Below are positions 38,889-47,270 of a stretch of 64,000 nucleotides of DNA, one piece after another. The DNA is taken from contig JAGAKR010000008.1 of NCBI GenBank assembly GCA_017625535.1, positions 62,001 through 126,000 of the forward strand, written 5' to 3'. The position numbers and the translations under genes were made by a program. The stretch's first letter is position 1. Each line of letters starts with the position of its first letter. The DNA comes from Bacteroidales bacterium (GTDB lineage: Bacteria; Bacteroidota; Bacteroidia; Bacteroidales; UBA932). The notes beneath the pieces were generated by a model. The model was not told the DNA's origin. It ran no database searches and saw only the letters and a list, made by a program, of their open reading frames with translations.

Positions 38889-40703
38889 TTATTTTGTCTG
38901 TGGCAATGCCATCTGGAATATCTTGCGCACACGCTCCATATCGTATTTGGCTTTACGGTTGAAATAATAGATACCGTTCTGCTCCTGCTCAACATCAGTA
39001 AGCTGGGTATAGCAGAATCCGCAAATCTTGTCGCTGTGGCTTACAATTGCCTTAACCTGTGACTCCAGGCGTTTATAGAAATCCTCTTTAGTAATTGCAG
39101 CATCACCATAACCCCAAGCATTCTCTTTTGAAGGGTTTGCCTCCGCACATTTGATACCGCCAAACTCATCAATTATATAAGGGACTTTACCATCATAATA
39201 CAGATGGTCCAAAGTGTTTGCATTTATTTTACCCGGTGCCTGTGGCTGATAGAATTTCTCCCCGTCAAACAACATTTTGTGCAATTTCTCCCCATCCTGC
39301 TGGTAGCTGTGAGTTGTACAGAAATCAGAAATCACATACAAACCACCGCTCACGGTATTTACAGGACGTGAAGGGTCCAGCTTACGGGTAAGTTCATACA
39401 CATCTGTAAGGAAACGTCCCATCTGGTTGGTTGTTGCCTCCCACTCCTCATTGAACGGTGTCCAGGTTACAAGTGCCGGATGGTTGCGGTCCCGCACCAC
39501 TACATTTGTCCACTCGGAGATAAAATTGCGTGCTGCCGCCACTGAACTTGAATTCTTGCCCCAAGAGGCCATTTCTCCCCATACAAGGTAACCCAATTTG
39601 TCTGCCCAATAGTAGAAACGCTCCTCAAACACTTTCTGGTGAAGGCGTGCTCCGTTGAATCCGGCTGCCATGGACATTTCAATGTCTCCCCTCAATGCCT
39701 CATCAGAAGGGGCTGTCCATACTCCGTCGGGATAAAAACCCTGGTCAAGGACAAGGCGCTGGTAGTATGGCTTGTTGTTGAGATAAATTTGAGTACCGTC
39801 TATGTGAATCTTGCGCATGCCCACATATGCATCTACTTTGTCAAGCACATTACCAGCAGCATCCTTAACCTCATAAACCACATCATACAGGAACGGTGAT
39901 TCAGGGCTCCAAAGTTTTGGTTTCTTTAAAGGAACAACCACCGGGATACCCTGCGAAGCAACCACATCTGCCTTGGCCACCACTTTACCGCCATCCTTTA
40001 CACTAATACAAAATCGGTTACCATTGGCCAAATTGTAGAAAGTAGGGGTAACCACAATCTGGTTCTGGTCAATATCTGTAAATACCTGTACCCTCTCAAG
40101 GCCGCAAGGATTCACCGCCTCCATCCATACAGTCTGCCAGATACCTGTAGTACGGGTATACATACAACCATGAGAATATAGTTTATGTGACTGTTTTCCC
40201 GATGGCAAATCCTCAGACCTCAAATCACTCTCTGCATGAACCACAAGGTTATGCTCTTTACCGTCTGCCACAAACTCTGTAATATCAAATGAGAACGAAT
40301 CCGAACCGCCATAATGGCGTCCCACAAACTTGCCGTCAATGAAAATTTCTGATTCATAGAACACTGCACCAAAATTCAGCTTCACATTCTTGCCCTTCCA
40401 CTGGGCAGGAATCTGAATTGTACGCTGGTACCACACTGCATTTATGAATTCTTTATGCTCTATTCCCGACAATTTGCTCTCCGGAGCAAAAGGGACAATG
40501 ATCTTTCCATCAAAACCTTTGCTGTTGACAAAATCCCTTTCGTGGCCTGTATCAGCCAAATCAAGGGTAAAACTCCATTCTCCATTCAAATTCATCCAGT
40601 CTGCCCTCTCAAATTGCGGACGTGGATACTCAGCGCGCGGCTGTTGTGCAAAAGCGACAACAGAAAGGAACAACGCTGCTACAATCATAATCTTAGCTTT
40701 CAT
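38889..40703 (-). CDS. GH2 glycosidase (beta-galactosidase/beta-glucuronidase type)
   Basis: A 604-residue secreted enzyme with a signal peptide (MKAKIMIVAALFLSVVAFA). The GH2 sugar-binding domain (WMNLNGEWSFTLDLADTG, IPAQWKGKNVKLNFGAVFYESEIFIDG), the Ig-like domain and a compact TIM barrel are present, with acid/base Glu in VTWTPFNEEWE (about residue 416) and the nucleophile in PYIIDEFGGIK (about 512). It is shorter than LacZ and lacks its C-terminal domains. Linkage to galK and galM suggests a galactoside substrate. It is the first gene of the operon; TATATTTG at 40743-40750 (minus) is a -7 element with no good -33, as at activated promoters. Confidence 0.9.
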   Translation of the reverse strand: MKAKIMIVAALFLSVVAFAQQPRAEYPRPQFERADWMNLNGEWSFTLDLADTGHERDFVNSKGFDGKIIVPFAPESKLSGIEHKEFINAVWYQRTIQIPAQWKGKNVKLNFGAVFYESEIFIDGKFVGRHYGGSDSFSFDITEFVADGKEHNLVVHAESDLRSEDLPSGKQSHKLYSHGCMYTRTTGIWQTVWMEAVNPCGLERVQVFTDIDQNQIVVTPTFYNLANGNRFCISVKDGGKVVAKADVVASQGIPVVVPLKKPKLWSPESPFLYDVVYEVKDAAGNVLDKVDAYVGMRKIHIDGTQIYLNNKPYYQRLVLDQGFYPDGVWTAPSDEALRGDIEMSMAAGFNGARLHQKVFEERFYYWADKLGYLVWGEMASWGKNSSSVAAARNFISEWTNVVVRDRNHPALVTWTPFNEEWEATTNQMGRFLTDVYELTRKLDPSRPVNTVSGGLYVISDFCTTHSYQQDGEKLHKMLFDGEKFYQPQAPGKINANTLDHLYYDGKVPYIIDEFGGIKCAEANPSKENAWGYGDAAITKEDFYKRLESQVKAIVSHSDKICGFCYTQLTDVEQEQNGIYYFNRKAKYDMERVRKIFQMALPQTK

Positions 40704-40833
40704 ATTATCAGATTATTTATGGTTATTCATTTCCAGATTTCTCAAATATACGAATTTTAAAGCCTCGTTGTCCTAAAAATCAAAACGGCATCATTTATGT
40801 TGTATCTTTGAAACATCAATAAAGTATAGAGCC

Positions 40834-41517
40834 ATGAACAACAAATTTGGAATGATAGGACTCATATTCATTGGAATATGTATGGTAATTGCAGTCAACA
40901 GATACAAGTCGTATGACAGAAGTGTATCAGTTAAGGGCCTTTGTGAAAAAGAGGTGATGGCAGACAAGGTAATCTGGCCATTGGTATATAAAGTTGTAGG
41001 CAACGATATGGAGGCCATTTACAGTGAAATTACCCAAAAGAACAACATTGTGGTGGAATACCTCAAATCCAAAGGCATCCCACAGGAAGAAATCTCAGTA
41101 TCAGCTCCTAATGTGGTGGACCTCAAGGCAGAAAGATACGCTTCAGAAGAGAGAACATACAGGTACAATGTAACCAGTGTAATAACAGTTGCCTCCCGAC
41201 AGGTGGAAAAAATTCTCACCCTCACTTCCCAGCAGGGAGAACTCATTGCCAAAGGTGTTACCCTTGTAAGCGGCGACTACCAGTACAATACCATATATGA
41301 GTTTACCGGCCTCAATGATATAAAACCGCAGATGATAGAAGAGGCCACCGCCAACGCTCGCCAGGTAGCCCAGAAATTTGCAGAAGACTCCAAAAGCCGC
41401 CTTGGCAAAATAAAGAGGGCCTCGCAGGGGCAGTTCTCCGTAACCAACCGCGACAGCAACACCCCATACATAAAGAATGTACGTGTTGTAACCAGCGTGG
41501 ATTACTATCTGAGATAA
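40834..41517 (+). CDS. SIMPL domain protein (DUF541)
   Basis: A 227-residue protein with one N-terminal membrane anchor (MIGLIFIGICMVIAV) and a periplasmic SIMPL domain: SVSVKGLCEKEVMADKVIWP, KNNIVVEYLKSKGIPQEEIS, YRYNVTSVITVASRQVEKIL, and EEATANARQVAQKFAEDSKS near the end. Relatives form oligomers and are linked to oxidative stress protection, but the activity is unclear. TATCTTTG at 40803-40810 is a -7 element, giving a leader of about 18 bases. It is divergent from the galactose operon. Confidence 0.85.
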   Translation: MNNKFGMIGLIFIGICMVIAVNRYKSYDRSVSVKGLCEKEVMADKVIWPLVYKVVGNDMEAIYSEITQKNNIVVEYLKSKGIPQEEISVSAPNVVDLKAERYASEERTYRYNVTSVITVASRQVEKILTLTSQQGELIAKGVTLVSGDYQYNTIYEFTGLNDIKPQMIEEATANARQVAQKFAEDSKSRLGKIKRASQGQFSVTNRDSNTPYIKNVRVVTSVDYYLR

Positions 41518-41592
41518 AATAACACATCCTGAAATGTATTGCCAGCCGTACCGAAGGCATTTTTTAACCGGTTGCTGTGGGAGAAAGGAGTG

Positions 41593-41626
41593 AAAAAAAA
41601 TACAGGGTGACCGTTTGGCCACCCTG
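41593..41626 (-). terminator. Terminator of prfA
   Basis: Minus strand CAGGGTGGCC-AAAC-GGTCACCCTG then TATTTTTTTT. The stem of about ten pairs has one mismatch-like C/A position. It may also slow plus-strand transcription from the SIMPL gene, though the T tract on that side is weak. Confidence 0.75.
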
Positions 41627-41645
41627 TTCATTTATGAAGCAACAA

Positions 41646-42734
41646 TTACTCTGTCTCACTCTCTTTGAGCCTCTCCGCATTCTCGGCAATCTGCAGCTGG
41701 TCAATGACCTCCTGGATTGCACCATCCATAAACACCGGAAGATTGTACATGGTCCAGTTTATACGGTGGTCTGTAACACGGCTCTGCGGATAGTTGTATG
41801 TACGGATCTTTGCAGAACGGTCACCTGTAGAAACCATTGTCTTCCTCTTTGCAGAAATCTCATTCAAATACTTCTCATACTCCAGGTTATACAGACGTGT
41901 ACGCAACTCGGCCAATGCCTTGTCATAGTTCTTCAACTGGCTCTTCTCATCCTGGCACTGTACAACCAGACCGGATGGGATATGTGTAAGTCGGATTGCA
42001 GAATAAGTTGTATTCACAGACTGTCCACCAGGACCTGAAGAACAGAATGTATCCTTTCTGATATCCTTCTCGTTAAGTTCAATGTCAAACTCATCAGCCT
42101 CCGGCAACACTGCCACTGAAGCCGCTGAGGTATGTACCCTGCCCTGGGTCTCGGTCTGAGGGACACGCTGCACGCGGTGGACACCCGACTCATATTTCAA
42201 CACTCCGTAAACGCCCTCGCCGCTCACCTTCATAATAACCTCCTTAAAGCCGCCGCTGGTACCCTCACTCTGGCTTGTAACCTCCATCTTCCAGCCTCTG
42301 CGCTCAATATATTTGGTATACATCCTGAACAGGTCACCCGCAAAGATTGAAGCCTCATCACCGCCGGCACCTCCACGGATCTCAATGATGGCATTCTTTG
42401 CATCCTGAGGATCTGCAGGGATAAGAAGCAGTTTTATCTCCTCCTCCATCTGTGGAAGAACCTCCTCCAACATTGCAGCCTCCTCCTTGGCCATCTCCCT
42501 CAACTCCTCATCCTTCTCATTCTGGAGAATCTCCTTGGCAGCCTCATAATCCTCCACCATCTTCTTGAATTTTGCACCTGCCTTAACAATAGGATCAAGT
42601 TCCTTGTACTCCTTGTTCAATTGCACATACTTTTTCATGTCATTCATAAGCTCAGGGTCAGAAATCTGCTCCTGCAACTTGTTGAACTTGTCATACAAAC
42701 CCTCAATCTTGGCCAATAAACTGTTCTCGCTCAT
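41646..42734 (-). CDS. prfA: Peptide chain release factor 1
   Basis: A 362-residue class I release factor that ends translation at UAG and UAA. The stop-codon reading motif PxT is P-Q-T in HRVQRVPQTETQGRVHTSA, which marks RF1 rather than RF2 (SPF). The peptidyl-transferase loop GGQ is in SSGPGGQSVNTTYSAIRLTH. RF2 genes of this type usually carry a frameshift; none is seen. The -7 element TATTTTTG (42775-42768, minus strand) precedes it. This matters locally because a UAA interrupts the GH3 gene nearby. Confidence 0.96.
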   Translation of the reverse strand: MSENSLLAKIEGLYDKFNKLQEQISDPELMNDMKKYVQLNKEYKELDPIVKAGAKFKKMVEDYEAAKEILQNEKDEELREMAKEEAAMLEEVLPQMEEEIKLLLIPADPQDAKNAIIEIRGGAGGDEASIFAGDLFRMYTKYIERRGWKMEVTSQSEGTSGGFKEVIMKVSGEGVYGVLKYESGVHRVQRVPQTETQGRVHTSAASVAVLPEADEFDIELNEKDIRKDTFCSSGPGGQSVNTTYSAIRLTHIPSGLVVQCQDEKSQLKNYDKALAELRTRLYNLEYEKYLNEISAKRKTMVSTGDRSAKIRTYNYPQSRVTDHRINWTMYNLPVFMDGAIQEVIDQLQIAENAERLKESETE

Positions 42735-42865
42735 ATATATTACGTGTTATTATCAAAAATTTGCCGGCAAAAATACTCATTTTATTTAAAAAAACTCACA
42801 ACATGCTGAACAAAACGGAAGTATCTTTGTTATTTGTAAAAAACGTCCCGCACAAACTGCATAAA

Positions 42866-43663
42866 ATGCAAACCTACACAGAAATAAACGGCAACAAAAA
42901 GGCCATCCTCTTCTTCAACGGATGGGGAATGGACCAGCATCCGTTCAGGCATCTCTCTCACAACGGATACGATTTCATAATGTTCTACGATTACTCCACC
43001 CTCCACTTCTCCAACTGCCCTGTCTCGGGGATATGCGAAGAAGGATGTATGGATGAGTGCATAATGCAGCAGATATTCAGCAGATACAGGGAGATATACA
43101 TAATCGGTTGGGGATTCGGTGTATGGTGCGCAAGTGCCGCATTTGACAAATACCTCATAAGGCTGGGGCATCTGGGACATTTCCACGAACTCAAATTCTG
43201 GGCAAAAATAAAGAGGGCCATTGCAATAAACGGCACCCTCATCCCAATAAGCAGGACCTGGGGAATAACCCCGCAGAGTTATGACAAGACAGTTGCAGGT
43301 CTTCCCGACAATACTATAATGAAAAAGTTCCTCCACCATATGTGCCACACCAAAAAAGAGTATGACTTCTATATGGCAAACGCCCCGCAAAGGGATGCCT
43401 CACAGGCAAAAGAAGAACTTTTAACAATAAAGGAAAACCTCTTCCTCAGCAACTCCCTCACCTGGGACACCGCAATCATTGGAGACAATGACATAATCTT
43501 CAAGACCCCGAGGCAAAAACTTTTCTGGGAAAACTACAGCAACATCTCAGACGGATACATACCCGGCACAAGACGCAGATTCCGCCACCGGGTAGTGGAA
43601 ATTCCCGGCAGCCATTATTTGTTCAACAGGTTCACCTCCTGGGAAGAGCTTATAGCGCTTTAA
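42866..43663 (+). CDS. BioG-like alpha/beta-hydrolase (DUF452) without its nucleophile Ser
   Basis: About 265 residues. The DUF452/BioG family is recognised by AILFFNGWGMD near residue 13, DFIMFYDYS, and the nucleophile-elbow region IIGWGFGVWCAS. BioG esterases free pimeloyl-ACP for biotin synthesis with a serine in the elbow (GWSFG-like); here codon 83 is GGA, so the site reads G-W-G-F-G. The C-terminal His region (IPGSHYLFNRFTSW) is present. No other bio genes are in the window. I start at 42866 because TATCTTTG (42822-42829) lies between it and the longer frame's ATG at 42761. Its 3' end overlaps the convergent GNAT gene by 14 bases. Confidence 0.75.
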   Translation: MQTYTEINGNKKAILFFNGWGMDQHPFRHLSHNGYDFIMFYDYSTLHFSNCPVSGICEEGCMDECIMQQIFSRYREIYIIGWGFGVWCASAAFDKYLIRLGHLGHFHELKFWAKIKRAIAINGTLIPISRTWGITPQSYDKTVAGLPDNTIMKKFLHHMCHTKKEYDFYMANAPQRDASQAKEELLTIKENLFLSNSLTWDTAIIGDNDIIFKTPRQKLFWENYSNISDGYIPGTRRRFRHRVVEIPGSHYLFNRFTSWEELIAL

Positions 43664-44771
43664 TCCAGCACCTGCGGCGCATAAAAGGCTCGGTGTCATA
43701 ACTCTCCCAAACCTTTATGGCTGCTGTATTTGTGTCGAGCTGCGGATTTGTGATGCAATACTTCAACTTAAGTTCCTGAAAATTGGTTGCAAGATTGTTA
43801 TGATAGATTGCAGACAACCCTCTCTGGGCCCAGACAGGATTTGAACCCACCATCATAAGGTCAATTGTATCATATTTCCTGTAGGCCTTGAGCAAATGGT
43901 ACCATCCGAACGGGAACAGGCTTCCGTCTGCCTTTTTCAATGCCTCTGACAAAGAAGGGAAACAGAGTCCGAATGCCGCTATATCATTGTTCTCATCCAC
44001 AACCATACAGGTAAGCTCGGGCTTGAGCAATGAAAAATAGGCATTGCCTGTCTTCTCTATCTCCTTCTGGGTAAGTGGAATGAAATTGTGCACCGCCTTG
44101 AAGCACTCATTGTATATGGCAAAGAATTTTGCAACAAGTTCCTTCTTCAGATCACCCTTTATGGTCCTTATGTCAAGCATCCTCAGGTTGTACCTCTTCA
44201 TAAGGATATCCGCCATCCTCTTCAATTTTTCCGGAGCACCCTGGGAACCGTTGAGCCTGTACTGGATCCAGTCAGCCTCCTTTACAAACCCTAGTTTCTC
44301 CATATACTCCACATAATAAGGGTAATTATACAGGCAGTTGTACGGAGGAGTGTTCTCAAATCCCTCCACAAGCATACCCTGCTTTCCAAGAGTATTGTAG
44401 AAGAGCGGACCGTGCACCTCTGTCATACCCTGCTCCCTGCCCCACGCCATTGCGGTATCAAGCAGGGCCTTGGCAATCTCAATATCCTCTTCAAAATCGA
44501 ACCATCCGAAACGTATCCTCTTAAGATTGTAGAATTCATTGTAGCGCGGATTTATTATACCCTGTATACGTCCCACCACGCGGTTTCCCTTGTAGGCAAG
44601 CCACATCTTCCTGGTACAATAATCCAATGCAGGATCACTGGTAAGGGTACTTTTCTGGTCTGCATCCAATGAAGGGACATACTGTGGGCACCCTTTATAA
44701 AGTTTGTTCTGGAACTGGTAGAAAGCCTTGAACTCTTTCTTATTGCTTACTTCTTTTACTGTAACCTGCAT
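43650..44771 (-). CDS. GNAT-like N-acetyltransferase family protein
   Basis: A 373-residue cytoplasmic protein. The N-terminal half looks like a weak GNAT fold (RKMWLAYKGNRVVGRIQGIINPRYNEFYN, then AMAWGREQGMTEVHGPLFYN), and the C-terminal half repeats the pattern (TCMVVDENNDIAAFGLCFPS...DLMMVGSNPVWAQRGLSAIYHNNL...NPQLDTNTAAIKVWESY). Related Bacteroidetes proteins are annotated as acetyltransferases without known substrate. TACATTTG at 44792-44799 (minus) is a -7 element. Confidence 0.68.
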   Translation of the reverse strand: MQVTVKEVSNKKEFKAFYQFQNKLYKGCPQYVPSLDADQKSTLTSDPALDYCTRKMWLAYKGNRVVGRIQGIINPRYNEFYNLKRIRFGWFDFEEDIEIAKALLDTAMAWGREQGMTEVHGPLFYNTLGKQGMLVEGFENTPPYNCLYNYPYYVEYMEKLGFVKEADWIQYRLNGSQGAPEKLKRMADILMKRYNLRMLDIRTIKGDLKKELVAKFFAIYNECFKAVHNFIPLTQKEIEKTGNAYFSLLKPELTCMVVDENNDIAAFGLCFPSLSEALKKADGSLFPFGWYHLLKAYRKYDTIDLMMVGSNPVWAQRGLSAIYHNNLATNFQELKLKYCITNPQLDTNTAAIKVWESYDTEPFMRRRCWIKAL

Positions 44772-44805
44772 ATCGTGCTTGTTTTAAACCACAAATGTAG
44801 CATTT

Positions 44806-45522
44806 TTATCCAATTAAATGTTCAATTGCCGCCTGTGCGCACACACATCCGAACACCGCCGGCAAATATGATATTGTCCCCACCTGGCTTTTCTTGTTCC
44901 TCTCCTCCATCGGTACAATGGCATCCCTGTCGGGAAGCTCCTCAGAAAAAACCACCTTGAACCCTTTGGTTATCCCCTCTTTCCTCAATTTCTTGCGGAG
45001 GATGAATGCAAGGGGACAATTGTATGATTTGCTCAGGTCTGCTATCCTTATTTTGGTGGCATCCAGTTTTGCTCCGGCACCCATTGCCGTAACGTGCGGG
45101 ATGCCGTGCTGCACACAATATTTTATGAGTGAAATTTTTGGGGCAAGGGTATCAATGGCATCCACAACATAGTCCAACTGCCCTGCCAGGGAGAAAATAT
45201 GCTCCATATTTTCCTCCTCCACATACTCCGGAACCACAACAAGGTCTGCAGCGGGATTTATGTCCCTGAGCCTCTCTGCCAGCACATCGGTCTTCATCTT
45301 CCCGACAGTACTGTTCAGGGCAATCAACTGCCTGTTTATGTTGCTTTCCCCAACGGTATCCGAATCAACCAGCACCAGATTACCCACACCTGCACGGCAC
45401 AGCATCTCCGCAGCATAGGCACCCACACCGCCAAGCCCAACTACCATAACCCTCTTTCCTGCAAGGGCATTGAGGGTCTGTTCACCCAACAGAATTGCTG
45501 TCCTCTCCTGCCACCTCTCCAT
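44806..45522 (-). CDS. tcdA: tRNA threonylcarbamoyladenosine dehydratase
   Basis: A 238-residue E1-like ThiF/MoeB family enzyme that cyclises t6A to ct6A in tRNA with ATP. The nucleotide loop VMVVGLGGVGAYAAEML is near residue 26, followed by LVDSDTVGESNINRQLIA (conserved Asp, Asn, Arg), VVDAIDTLAPKISLIKYC and GAGAKLDATKIRIADLSKSY; the C-terminus SQVGTISYLPAVFGCVCAQ fits TcdA rather than ThiF. It shares one base with mazG (TAATG) and is third in that operon. Confidence 0.9.
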   Translation of the reverse strand: MERWQERTAILLGEQTLNALAGKRVMVVGLGGVGAYAAEMLCRAGVGNLVLVDSDTVGESNINRQLIALNSTVGKMKTDVLAERLRDINPAADLVVVPEYVEEENMEHIFSLAGQLDYVVDAIDTLAPKISLIKYCVQHGIPHVTAMGAGAKLDATKIRIADLSKSYNCPLAFILRKKLRKEGITKGFKVVFSEELPDRDAIVPMEERNKKSQVGTISYLPAVFGCVCAQAAIEHLIG

Positions 45523-46346
45523 TACTGCCTCTCCAATCTTTTTGCCTCATCCCAGATGGCATCCATCTCCTGCAGGGTCATATCACGCAAATTCCTCCCC
45601 TCACGGATTGTATGCTCCTCAAGATATGTGAACCTGCTGCGGAATTTCTTGCAGGTGGCCTCAAGGGCAGTATCCGGATTGAGGTCATAAAGCCTTGCCG
45701 CATTTATTATTGAGAACATAAGGTCTCCCAACTCCTTCTCAGCCAAATCCCTGTATTTATCCTCCCCAAGGTTATCCTTTTCTCCCGACAGTTTTTTCAG
45801 TTCAACCTCCAGTTCCCCTACCTCTTCCTTAACCTTCTCCCACACATCCTCCTTGTTGGCCCAGTCGAACCCCACAGCACGCGCCTTGTCCTGCATCCTG
45901 TATGCCTTAATAACAGCCGGAAGGCTCTCAGGTACACCGCTGAGTATCCTCTTGTTGCCGTCCTTCTCCTTGGTCTTCAACTGTTCCCAGTTCTGGAGCA
46001 CCTGCTCCGCATCCTTCACCTTCTCTGTAGAGAACACGTGCGGATGGCGGTAGATGAGTTTGTCACACATCTTGTCCATAACCTCCACAACATCAAACTT
46101 GCCCTGCTCCTTTGCAATAAGGGAGTAGAACACTATATGCATCATAATGTCACCCAACTCCTTGCACACATTGGGCATATCATTGTCAAGAATTGCATCG
46201 CTGAGTTCATATGTCTCCTCTATTGTGAGGGGCCTTATGCTCTCTATTGTCTGTTTGCGGTCCCAAGGGCATTTTTCCCTCAGTTCATCCATTACATCAA
46301 GAACTCTGGCAAATGCCTCAAGTTCCCTGGTCCTGTCCTTTTTCAT
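45522..46346 (-). CDS. mazG: Nucleoside triphosphate pyrophosphohydrolase MazG
   Basis: A 274-residue tandem all-alpha NTP pyrophosphatase that hydrolyses (d)NTPs to NMPs. First domain: REKCPWDRKQTIESIRPLTI, EETYELSDAILDND (metal-binding ExxE), KELGDIMMHIVFYS. Second domain: KEEVGELEVELKKL...EKELGDLMFSIINAARL. Length matches house-cleaning MazG. It overlaps both neighbours by one base (TAATG at each junction), so termination-reinitiation coupling is likely. Confidence 0.94.
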   Translation of the reverse strand: MKKDRTRELEAFARVLDVMDELREKCPWDRKQTIESIRPLTIEETYELSDAILDNDMPNVCKELGDIMMHIVFYSLIAKEQGKFDVVEVMDKMCDKLIYRHPHVFSTEKVKDAEQVLQNWEQLKTKEKDGNKRILSGVPESLPAVIKAYRMQDKARAVGFDWANKEDVWEKVKEEVGELEVELKKLSGEKDNLGEDKYRDLAEKELGDLMFSIINAARLYDLNPDTALEATCKKFRSRFTYLEEHTIREGRNLRDMTLQEMDAIWDEAKRLERQ

Positions 46347-47185
46347 TATCTGTAGAATTTTATCATTACTTCAACATTTGTCTCAACCCCCTCAACCTTT
46401 GCAAAATTGCCGCGGTTTATGGCAAACTCCAGCAATCCCGCCCAATTGAAGAGGGCAATATCCATTCCGCTCTCCACATCGGTGTAACAGTTATGTATCA
46501 TATCCAGCACAAGACGGGGCCCCCCCACATAAATTTCAAACTCCGGATCATCCTCATTCCTGGAGCGCCACATCATATACCCTCTGGCAAATGTCTCCCT
46601 GGATATGTTTGTTATTGCATTGCCGTATGAATCAACATAAACCACCTTCCCTATTATGCGGTCTTCCAGCACTGTGGGCATTCCTCCGGCAACGCTCCTC
46701 AGGCCGCACACCTGCAGTTCCGATGCAAAGGTCCCCCTGCATATTGCAGATACTGCACGGGCAAAAAGTTCACTTGCCATAAATGTGGAAAATTTGTCGG
46801 GAAGAGGGATTTCATACCCCACTGCCTCCCCTTTCTCTATTGCTGCAGGGGATGCCAGAAGGGAAAACCTTCCGTCATTGGGGGTTACAAACCAATGCCC
46901 TGCGTACTGTACAGCCACCATCCCCACACCCTCCACAGGCTCGCTGTCCACTGCCATAAGGTGGATTGACCCTTTTGGGAAACTCCTGAAGGAATTCCTT
47001 AAGATGAAGCACCCTTGCGGGATGTTGAAGGGTTCCACAGAGGAGCAGAGATTCTCCACGTGGAGGTCTCCAGGGGCATAATTTCCCGCCTTGCCTTCTG
47101 CAAACAACGAAAGGAGCCTCCCCTTGAGTACGGGAAGGTAATATGAGGAGTCTTTCCAATCGCTTGTGACTGTAACTATAGGCAT
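46346..47185 (-). CDS. SAM hydroxide adenosyltransferase family protein (DUF62)
   Basis: A 279-residue enzyme of the family that attacks S-adenosylmethionine with water (or halide in fluorinases) to give adenosine and methionine. Landmarks: MPIVTVTSDWKDSSYYLPVLKG, the substrate loop WFVTPNDGRFSLL, and the C-terminal domain start GKVVYVDSYGNAITNISRETF. It heads the DUF62-mazG-tcdA operon. TAACTTTG (47200-47193, minus) is a -7 element that lies back to back with the -7 of the divergent CoA-transferase gene. Confidence 0.86.
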   Translation of the reverse strand: MPIVTVTSDWKDSSYYLPVLKGRLLSLFAEGKAGNYAPGDLHVENLCSSVEPFNIPQGCFILRNSFRSFPKGSIHLMAVDSEPVEGVGMVAVQYAGHWFVTPNDGRFSLLASPAAIEKGEAVGYEIPLPDKFSTFMASELFARAVSAICRGTFASELQVCGLRSVAGGMPTVLEDRIIGKVVYVDSYGNAITNISRETFARGYMMWRSRNEDDPEFEIYVGGPRLVLDMIHNCYTDVESGMDIALFNWAGLLEFAINRGNFAKVEGVETNVEVMIKFYR

Positions 47186-47270
47186 AACAGCGCAAAGTTA
47201 TGAACTTTTAGAGCAAAAGTTTTTATCTTTGTATGTTTTTCAGAAACTTTAACATAACAAAATAACTAAA

